Origin: Bacteroidota bacterium
GTDB taxonomy: Bacteria; Bacteroidota; Bacteroidia; Chitinophagales; Chitinophagaceae
NCBI GenBank assembly: GCA_025363385.1
Contig: JANYEA010000110.1
Location: forward strand, 1-47,958
Length of the DNA stretch: 47,958 nt
Direction: 5' to 3'
Shown here: positions 42,934 to 47,958 of the stretch, piece by piece
Layout: the number at the start of each line of letters is the position of its first letter
Numbering within the stretch: position 1 is the stretch's first letter
Translations under genes and position numbers: made by a program
Notes under the pieces: generated by a model
Database searches by the model: none
What the model was told of the DNA's origin: nothing
Seen by the model: only the letters and a program-made list of their open reading frames with translations

Positions 42934-44244
42934 ATGAAAAAAAACATAGTTGTTTTATTGCTCACCGTATTTGTTAATTCATCAACAATAACAGCACAAA
43001 AAAACAGCGGTACTCCGTTAAGTTTTGGGTTGCCTGAACAAAATAATTTTTCTCCTGAGCGATTAGCCAGGATCGACAAAGTAGTGCAACAATATATCGA
43101 TAGTGGCTGGATCAATGGTGCCATTGCACTCGTGGCTAAAAACGGAAAAATTGTTTACTACAAAGGATTGGGTTATGATGATAAAGAATTAAAACAACCC
43201 ATGAAAAAAGATGCCATCTTCAGGATTGCATCTCAAACTAAAGCAATTACCAGTGTTGCAATTATGCAATTAGTAGAGGAAGGAAAAATTTTATTAGATG
43301 ATCCAATCTATAAATACATTCCCGATTTTAGAAAGCCAGTAGTATTGGATAAATTCAATTCTGCAGATAGTTCTTACACGACTGTTCCTGCAAAAAAAGA
43401 AATTACCATCCGCGAATTATTAACGCACACTTCAGGAATTGGTTACGCACAAATTGGTGCGCCTCAAATGAATGCCATCTATTCAAAAGCAGGTGTGTAT
43501 GGCGGTATTGGTTTGCCAGCGGGTATGAAATTAGCAACCAATATTTTACGTTTGGCGAAGTTGCCGTTGATGCATAACCCGGGAGAAAAATGGACCTATG
43601 GTTTAAATGACGATGTGTTAGGCTATCTCGTAGAAGTATTAACAGGACTGAGTTTTGATGAGTATCTAAAGAAAAAAATATTCGAACCGCTGGGTATGAA
43701 GGATACTTATTTTTACATTCCAATGGAGAAGCAATCACGTTTGGCAAACTTATATACAGAAGACAGTTTGAAGCATATTGTAAAGATGCCAGAGACTATT
43801 CAATTAAATGGAAATTTTTATCGTGATTATCCGAATTTGAAGGGCGGAACATTTTATTCAGGAGGTGGAGGTTTAGTGTCTACTGCTTATGACTATGCTA
43901 TTTTTATGCAGATGTTATTGAATGGTGGCGACTATAATGGAAAACATATTTTAAGCAAAGCAAGTATGCGTTTAATGACTACCAATCAAATTGGCACCAT
44001 GTCAAGAAATACTTCTGGACCAGACACTAAATTCGGATTGGGTTTTGAATTAGTAACTCCGGGTAGTTATGGAAGAAGTTATTATTCGATGGATACGTAT
44101 AGCTGGGGTGGTATGTTTAGTTCCAGTTATTGGATTGATCCAACTGAAAAAATAGTGGCGCAATTTGTATTGCAAATGTTACCTGCCAGTCATGGAGACA
44201 TTAATGAGAAGTTTAAAGTGCAAGTATATCAGGCGCTGCAATAA
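42934..44244 (+). CDS. Exported serine hydrolase, class C beta-lactamase/esterase family
   Basis: Protein of 436 residues with a signal peptide (KKNIVVLLLTVFV... TAQ). The Ser-x-x-Lys motif is S100-Q-T-K103, the tyrosine motif is Y222-G-L-N, and the third motif region contains FSSSYWIDP in place of a strict K-T/S-G. Proteins of this group (EstB-like, penicillin-binding-protein-like) are mostly esterases or peptidases, not resistance determinants. ATG chosen over an upstream TTG; the gene begins 65 bases after the PurN fusion. Confidence 0.88.
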   Translation: MKKNIVVLLLTVFVNSSTITAQKNSGTPLSFGLPEQNNFSPERLARIDKVVQQYIDSGWINGAIALVAKNGKIVYYKGLGYDDKELKQPMKKDAIFRIASQTKAITSVAIMQLVEEGKILLDDPIYKYIPDFRKPVVLDKFNSADSSYTTVPAKKEITIRELLTHTSGIGYAQIGAPQMNAIYSKAGVYGGIGLPAGMKLATNILRLAKLPLMHNPGEKWTYGLNDDVLGYLVEVLTGLSFDEYLKKKIFEPLGMKDTYFYIPMEKQSRLANLYTEDSLKHIVKMPETIQLNGNFYRDYPNLKGGTFYSGGGGLVSTAYDYAIFMQMLLNGGDYNGKHILSKASMRLMTTNQIGTMSRNTSGPDTKFGLGFELVTPGSYGRSYYSMDTYSWGGMFSSSYWIDPTEKIVAQFVLQMLPASHGDINEKFKVQVYQALQ

Positions 44245-44278
44245 AAGTAAACATTAAAAAGAAAAAAATGAGGAAAAA

Positions 44279-44342
44279 GGTTTCCCCTCCATCGCATGCG
44301 ATGGAGGGGTGGCTAGAGCGATTGAGCGAACAGACGGGGTAG
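44279..44342. repeat. REP-like palindromic intergenic repeat
   Basis: A perfect 12-base-arm inverted repeat CCCCTCCATCGC-AT-GCGATGGAGGGG (44284-44309) is followed by TGGCTAGAGCGATTGAGCG and ACGGGGTAGG. The form (GC-rich palindrome + GGGGTGG.. + ACGGGGT) resembles dispersed REP-like units of Bacteroidota genomes. Its GC content is far above the flanks. Confidence 0.65.
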
Positions 44343-44374
44343 GAAAAACTTGAAATTGAAAATTATTATTTACT

Positions 44375-44404
44375 AAAAAGCCTCTAAAAAATCAGAGGCT
44401 TTTT
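44375..44404. terminator. Bidirectional terminator between serine hydrolase and DUF2892
   Basis: Arms AAAAAGCCTCT / AGAGGCTTTTT (11 bases) around an 8-base loop, with T runs on both strands, between two converging genes. Confidence 0.85.
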
Positions 44405-44408
44405 AGTA

Positions 44409-44621
44409 TCAATCTTCTTCTTCAGGAGGGATTGAATTAATTCCAAAAATTTTATAGATTGGACAAAAATCTACAAGCGCGGTTGCTAATAAAACGCCGC
44501 CTGCAATAAGTAATATTAATCCAATAGTTCCTGTAATTACTTGCATAAAATAAAGTGCAGCAAATACAACTGATAGAATAATCCGAACAATCCTATCGAG
44601 AAATCCAATGTTCTTTTTCAT
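44409..44621 (-). CDS. DUF2892 (YgaP-like) inner membrane protein
   Basis: Membrane protein of 70 residues with two helices (about 10-25 and 30-50) and the family signature VDFCPIYKIFGI near the C-terminus. DUF2892 proteins resemble the membrane part of YgaP without its rhodanese domain. Function unknown; the Cys before P-I-Y is conserved. It stands alone. Confidence 0.88.
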   Translation of the reverse strand: MKKNIGFLDRIVRIILSVVFAALYFMQVITGTIGLILLIAGGVLLATALVDFCPIYKIFGINSIPPEEED

Positions 44622-44808
44622 TAGGCTTTATTTAATAGTTTTAAAATGCGTTAGTTACTCACAGAAAGCCCTAAGAACCTGAGAAATAATATGATAGCGT
44701 TGTTGGCTTTCCACTACAAAATAAACATTAGTTTTTAATATATACAATGAGATTAATCACTTTATGGAAATTAAAATCAAGGCCTTTCATAAAAATAGAG
44801 CCAAAAAA

Positions 44809-44832
44809 AATCCCGAGTGTTGGCTCGGGATT
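44809..44832 (-). terminator. Terminator of the TPR protein gene
   Basis: Arms AATCCCGAG / CTCGGGATT with a 6-base loop; on the minus strand followed by eight T. Twenty-two bases past the TPR gene stop. Confidence 0.88.
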
Positions 44833-44854
44833 CATTAATATGGATATTTTATCC

Positions 44855-45508
44855 CTATCCCGGTACGCGAGAGATATATTTTTCAATTTCTTTTACCTGG
44901 TCTAATACCTGTTTGGTGGTGGGTTTACAAGCTTTTGCTCTACGGAAAAAATCTTTTGCAGCGCGAAATTCTCTTTTATTCATAAAGATCTGGCACATGC
45001 TCAAATAAGCAACAGCCTCACTTTCTTTATCAGGAATTCCCAAGCGAATAGCTGCGCGTATATAGGTTTCGCCTTGTTTCAGATCGCCTTTTTGCATGGC
45101 CATCATACCTAACTGAAGCTTGTTAGCTCCTTCAGCTTCGGGCATTGGTGAGCCCAGAGAAGAACTCATTTTCAGGTGTTTTTCGGCTGAATCGAAGTCT
45201 TGCTTCATCATTGCCAAATTACCCTTGATGGTATAATAAGTAGAGCGAACAGGTTTGTATAAAAGGCCTGGGAACCAGATGGTAGCTAGAATTTTTTCAA
45301 CTTCCTCAATATTACCAGCTTCCATGGGACCTTGAATCAGGCGCATGGGTCCGATAAAGAAATGACTAGCAAAGCCAATCAATGCGATGAAATAGATTGG
45401 AAAAATTGGCCAAAAACCAGTACCAGTAAGGTTTAAAGTAAGCCCTAATGCTACTGCCAGAATGCTTAACCAAAAGCGGTATTTAATGATGATATTATAA
45501 AATTGCAT
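44855..45508 (-). CDS. TPR-repeat membrane protein
   Basis: Protein of 217 residues. Two N-terminal helices (about 8-24 and 30-50) anchor it; from about 70 to 205 there are TPR-like helix pairs (GNLAMMKQDFDSAEKHLKMS, GMMAMQKGDLKQGETYIRAA, QIFMNKREFRAAKDFFRRA). Partner unknown. The longer frame upstream overlaps the VOC gene out of frame and was rejected; the ATG at MQFYNIII starts the first helix. Its stop is next to a strong terminator. Confidence 0.82.
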   Translation of the reverse strand: MQFYNIIIKYRFWLSILAVALGLTLNLTGTGFWPIFPIYFIALIGFASHFFIGPMRLIQGPMEAGNIEEVEKILATIWFPGLLYKPVRSTYYTIKGNLAMMKQDFDSAEKHLKMSSSLGSPMPEAEGANKLQLGMMAMQKGDLKQGETYIRAAIRLGIPDKESEAVAYLSMCQIFMNKREFRAAKDFFRRAKACKPTTKQVLDQVKEIEKYISRVPG

Positions 45509-45585
45509 AACCCTTATTAATTGAGAGTGGGCAAAGATAATGGGAAATAGGCTTTTTCGGAATCTGATTTCTGAAATCTCAAATG

Positions 45586-46047
45586 CTAGTGTTTGGCATC
45601 GTTTACTTCCAGCCAATAGCCTTCTGGGTCTTTGAGCCATATCTGGTGTACCCCATCGATTCGGGTAGTGATGGTATTGGGTTTACCACTCACGTCTTCG
45701 AAAGCGAGTTTTAGTTCCAACAGACGTTTAGTAAAGTCAGTGAGCGAGGGAACACTAAAGCAGGTATGATGGTTCTTAAAGTATTCTTTAGGTTGATATG
45801 CTCCCTGAATGAGATGCATCGCAATGCCGTTACCGATAGTAAACCAGGCGTGTTTATTATCGTGAAAGGGTTCAGCCAAAGTGTCTAACTGCATCACATC
45901 GCGATAAAAAGAAGCTTCTTTTTGCAGGTCGGCCACAAAAATGGCCACATGGTCGATGGTAACTTTTGGTTTATTGTTTTGTGCGTTGGCAGGGTTATAA
46001 TAGCCAAAACAAATGAACAGGCAAAGAAAAGCAGGAAGGAATTTCAT
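45586..46047 (-). CDS. Exported VOC (glyoxalase-fold) protein
   Basis: Protein of 153 residues with a signal peptide cut after A-N-A (FICFGYYNPANA). The rest is one VOC domain of glyoxalase I/bleomycin-resistance type: H33 in DHVAIFV, a mid-domain H (FTIGNGIAMHL), HHTCFSV and the acidic end YWLEVND, so a metal site of His/Glu is possible. VOC proteins are usually cytoplasmic; export is unusual and is inferred only from the signal-like N-terminus. Substrate unknown. It precedes the TPR gene by 77 bases. Confidence 0.83.
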   Translation of the reverse strand: MKFLPAFLCLFICFGYYNPANAQNNKPKVTIDHVAIFVADLQKEASFYRDVMQLDTLAEPFHDNKHAWFTIGNGIAMHLIQGAYQPKEYFKNHHTCFSVPSLTDFTKRLLELKLAFEDVSGKPNTITTRIDGVHQIWLKDPEGYWLEVNDAKH

Positions 46048-46124
46048 ATGGTTAATTATATGCTGAAAATACAGCATTCGTTGCAACTAATTAAAAAGGG
46101 GGAACAATAAAGGATAGAAACTGT

Positions 46125-46132
46125 TATTTTTG
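46125..46132 (+). promoter_or_regulatory. -7 element of the tRNA-Arg gene
   Basis: TATTTTTG fits TAnnTTTG and lies 24 bases before the mature tRNA start. No good -33 element is visible. Confidence 0.5.
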
Positions 46133-46156
46133 CGGCTCGATAAATTTTTTTGTCGG

Positions 46157-46228
46157 GGTCCCGTAGTTCAATGGATAGAATAGGAGTTTCCTAAACTCTA
46201 GATCCAAGTTCGATTCTTGGCGGGACCA
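46157..46228 (+). tRNA. tRNA-Arg (anticodon CCT)
   Basis: Full cloverleaf: acceptor GGTCCCG / CGGGACC, D arm GTTC/GAAT-type with GG in the loop, anticodon stem GGAGT / ACTCT with loop TTCCTAA (CCT at 46190-46192, A37, A38), T arm CCAAG-TTCGATT-CTTGG, discriminator A. The CCA end is not encoded. It reads AGG codons. It stands alone with its own terminator. Confidence 0.97.
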
Positions 46229-46240
46229 CTTATACCTCAG

Positions 46241-46266
46241 AACCCTTGATTGTCAAGGGTTTTTTG
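46241..46266 (+). terminator. Terminator of tRNA-Arg
   Basis: Arms AACCCTTG / CAAGGGTT, 5-base loop, then TTTTTG. Confidence 0.85.
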
Positions 46267-46354
46267 TTTTGATGTGGCGAAGTGATATGATGCTGATTTG
46301 TTATTTGTGCAGCAAAGTGTGAAGCAGAATGGAGATTTTGACTACGTTCTTACT

Positions 46355-47149
46355 TTAATGACTTCCACAAAATTTTATAAAGTGTGATGCTTTATCTTTT
46401 GAAATAACCTTGGTAACTTCACAGTTATGATCACATATCTGGTTCAGATACTTGATTGATACAGATGCTTCCATATCTTCCCAATAAGTAACCAAATAAT
46501 AAGCTAAACAACCAGAAGTAATATTTTTTGCCACTCCTTCAAACGGGCTTGTTTTTAAAACACCATTTTCAATATAAACTGGAGGCTTGTAATCAGAACT
46601 AAACTTGATTATTTTTTTCATATAAATATTTGTTCCATTAGCATATCCCATTTCCCATAAAAATTTATTTGTTATATCGTATCCAACAATATTGCCAGTA
46701 AAATCATTGAGTTTATACCGATAAAATTGGTCCATAATTAATGCAGGGTCTTTGATTTGACCTGCCATTTTAAGTTGTAACCCTTTCTGGGTTTCCACTG
46801 AAGTTGATATTTCAGATAAATAACCTATTTCAACATGGAGGTTTTTACTATTGATAATAAAGGTCAATCCTGTTTTATTGGAATTATATTTTACAGGTAC
46901 ATAAACCAAATCTTCCATATTATTAATTGATAAAATACTTAGGTTATGCCATGAAGCCATGTTTTCCAAACTGTCAATAAAAGTATTAGATGATGCATTA
47001 CCAATTTTCTGCCCTTCCATCCAATTTTTAAGAATTGATTTCAAATTATTATTGGGTTGATTTATAATATCCCGCTTTATACATGAAAATGGAATGATTA
47101 TAAATAGACATAAAATAAATATTCCAAATCGATTTGGTATGTTTTTCAT
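46355..47149 (-). CDS. Hypothetical lipoprotein
   Basis: Protein of 264 residues that I do not recognise. The signal ends IIPFSC (lipobox, Cys near 23). The C-terminal third has four Cys (SGCLAYYL, QICDHNC and FCGSH), perhaps disulfide-bonded. No catalytic motif. The ATG overlaps the stop of the small ORF upstream by four bases (ATGA); an ATG two codons further upstream is the alternative. It is the last gene of a likely three-gene unit next to the right-hand IS end, and may be accessory. Confidence 0.7.
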   Translation of the reverse strand: MKNIPNRFGIFILCLFIIIPFSCIKRDIINQPNNNLKSILKNWMEGQKIGNASSNTFIDSLENMASWHNLSILSINNMEDLVYVPVKYNSNKTGLTFIINSKNLHVEIGYLSEISTSVETQKGLQLKMAGQIKDPALIMDQFYRYKLNDFTGNIVGYDITNKFLWEMGYANGTNIYMKKIIKFSSDYKPPVYIENGVLKTSPFEGVAKNITSGCLAYYLVTYWEDMEASVSIKYLNQICDHNCEVTKVISKDKASHFIKFCGSH

Positions 47150-47295
47150 ACGCATTTTCTGTTTCTTAATTTTCTCAAACCTAATCCAATAAAATATAGA
47201 ACTCCAACTGAGGAAACCCCTAAAAAGAAGGATTTTAGTAACTCATAGACCTGTCCATCACCAAGGAGGAAGTGGATAACCAATATAACTTTCAA
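47146..47295 (-). CDS. 49-residue membrane-type peptide (small ORF, TTG start)
   Basis: The frame opens after the previous gene's stop and ends in an ATGA overlap with the lipoprotein start, as in translationally coupled genes. It encodes about 49 residues: a hydrophobic N-terminus (KVILVIHFLLG), an acidic-polar break (DGQVYELLK), a hydrophobic segment (SFFLGVSSVGVLYFIGLG) and a basic tail (LRKLRNRKCV). No ATG is available; TTG 11 bases after the upstream stop is the best start. I do not recognise a family. It may be an unrelated open frame. Confidence 0.4.
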   Translation of the reverse strand: MKVILVIHFLLGDGQVYELLKSFFLGVSSVGVLYFIGLGLRKLRNRKCV

Positions 47296-47306
47296 GATAT
47301 GTTGTG

Positions 47307-47777
47307 TTACCTTTCACATTTTGCTACTAACATTTTAATTTGTTCCAAATCCCAATACTTTTCCTTTTCAACTTTCTTGTATCTGGTTAAATAATATTTA
47401 CCATTATCACAATCACTAAGGAGAAAATAATAACAAAAGGAAAGCTGCCAATATGCTTTAGAATATTTTGATTTGTGGAATAGTGATTTCTTGTAATTTT
47501 CTATTGTCTTGAAAAGAAACACGCTGTCTTTGTTTCGTATGTAAAGCAATAAATAACTTGAAGCTAAGTCACTGTAATAGAGATATATATTTTTATTTAT
47601 CCGACTTGTATCAAGAGATTCCAGTTTTTGTTTTGCGGTAATAACTGTTAATGTATCATTTTTACCACAAGTAATAGATGTTAAACTATTACGTATTTTC
47701 TCATAATCTATTTTCTGAGAGTATGATGGCAATGTCAAAGAAAAAAGGATAACAATAAGAAATGATTTTTCTCTCAT
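47307..47777 (-). CDS. Hypothetical exported protein with TPR-like pattern
   Basis: Protein of 156 residues with a signal peptide (FLIVILFSLTLPSYS, cut before QKI). The rest is helical with a pattern of paired helices (YYSDLASSYLLLYIRNKDSV, KAYWQLSFCYYFLLSDCDNG) as in TPR-like folds. Three Cys. Function unknown. First gene of the small unit next to the IS end. Confidence 0.65.
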   Translation of the reverse strand: MREKSFLIVILFSLTLPSYSQKIDYEKIRNSLTSITCGKNDTLTVITAKQKLESLDTSRINKNIYLYYSDLASSYLLLYIRNKDSVFLFKTIENYKKSLFHKSKYSKAYWQLSFCYYFLLSDCDNGKYYLTRYKKVEKEKYWDLEQIKMLVAKCER

Positions 47778-47821
47778 AAAGAATCTTTACTTATTTGAAG
47801 GTACTGAATTAGTAATTAAAA

Positions 47822-47958
47822 TTTATAGGATTAGGTATTATAAACGCAAAGTGTTTTTAGGTAGTTGTAAGGATGTGGAATTTGATGAATCATTCTTTGT
47901 AAAACATCATTGAATAATCCCTTCCTTCTGTTTCTTCTGTTGAACCTGTATTCATATT
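47822..47958. repeat. 137-bp terminal inverted repeat, right copy
   Basis: Reverse complement of positions 7-143, with no mismatch found by eye. Beyond its inner edge the two sides differ completely, marking the likely IS boundary. Confidence 0.95.
47822..47958 (-). mobile_element. Right end of an IS1595/ISXO2-like insertion sequence (partial), second copy
   Basis: Same IS end as at the left edge of the window, in the opposite orientation; the transposase reads into the window and the element extends off its right side. Confidence 0.75.
47831..47958 (-). CDS. IS1595/ISXO2-like transposase, C-terminal fragment, second copy
   Basis: Same C-terminal residues and stop codon as the left fragment, cut by the window edge two residues later. 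See the left copy for the reasons behind the family call. Confidence 0.7.
   Translation of the reverse strand, partial: YEYRFNRRNRRKGLFNDVLQRMIHQIPHPYNYLKTLCVYNT

Noticed and set aside
42934..44244. Antibiotic-resistance beta-lactamase
   Set aside because: S-x-x-K and Tyr motifs present but no clear K-T/S-G and size and context fit esterase-like family members.
47156..47306. Plain intergenic spacer beside the IS
   Set aside because: The frame that overlaps the next start by ATGA made a small ORF the better description.
1..47958. CRISPR array, prophage, restriction or toxin-antitoxin system
   Set aside because: No direct-repeat array with spacers, no integrase, capsid, cas, methylase/endonuclease or known toxin motif seen.

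Overview
The window looks like a chromosomal piece of a low-GC member of the Bacteroidota, most likely Chitinophagaceae. The evidence is: a complete alternative complex III (ActABCDEF) fused in one long transcription unit with an aa3-type cytochrome oxidase; Bacteroidota-type promoters (TTG...TAnnTTTG); Lrp/AsnC, DUF5522, DUF6787 and DUF420 proteins in the form typical of that phylum; and many short lipoprotein signals. This placement is inference from gene content, not from a marker-gene tree.

Layout. The two ends are inverted copies of the same 137 bp, each carrying the C-terminus and end of an IS1595/ISXO2-like insertion sequence, so the window looks like a contig that stops in a repeat on both sides. 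0.3-6.7 kb: orphan sensor kinase with a propeller-type sensor, YciO-like protein, LuxR-type response regulator, an orphan KorB subunit and an AhpD-like protein. 6.7-12.5 kb: secreted S9 peptidase, cell-wall amidase, acyl-CoA dehydrogenase with its MarR regulator. 12.6-16.4 kb: envelope polysaccharide genes (GT2, O-antigen ligase-like, Wzz-like) with a 29-residue membrane peptide between them. 16.4-17.2 kb: Lrp-type regulator and, divergent from it, a free-standing tRNA-like RNA with its own promoter and terminator. 17.2-24.4 kb: exported heme-binding dehydrogenase, two exported amidohydrolases, a zinc-ribbon membrane protein. 24.5-25.8 kb: overlapping trmB, DUF5522 and an alkyltransferase-like gene. 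25.8-41.7 kb: the respiratory block, all on the minus strand. 41.9-46.1 kb: membrane-anchored PurN fusion, serine hydrolase, small membrane protein, TPR protein, exported VOC protein. 46.1-47.8 kb: tRNA-Arg(CCT) and a small operon of unknown exported or membrane proteins next to the right-hand IS end.

How the genes work together. actA-F encode the menaquinol:cytochrome c (or direct) oxidoreductase; coxB/coxA/two subunit III genes/subunit IV encode the terminal oxidase; ctaB makes heme O, the SCO protein delivers copper, and DUF420 is a usual companion. Strong hairpins after coxA and after the subunit IV gene divide the block into modules that could be expressed at different levels.

The most unusual item is the RNA at about 17.0-17.17 kb. 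It has a convincing tRNA body (acceptor stem, Leu-like D arm, five-pair anticodon stem with GTC in the anticodon position, T arm) but about 92 nt where a variable arm of at most about 20 nt is expected, and it sits between a good promoter and a strong terminator. I cannot assign it to a known RNA family from sequence alone. The next most unusual are the in-frame DUF6787-PurN fusion and two short ORFs missed by ordinary gene length cut-offs.
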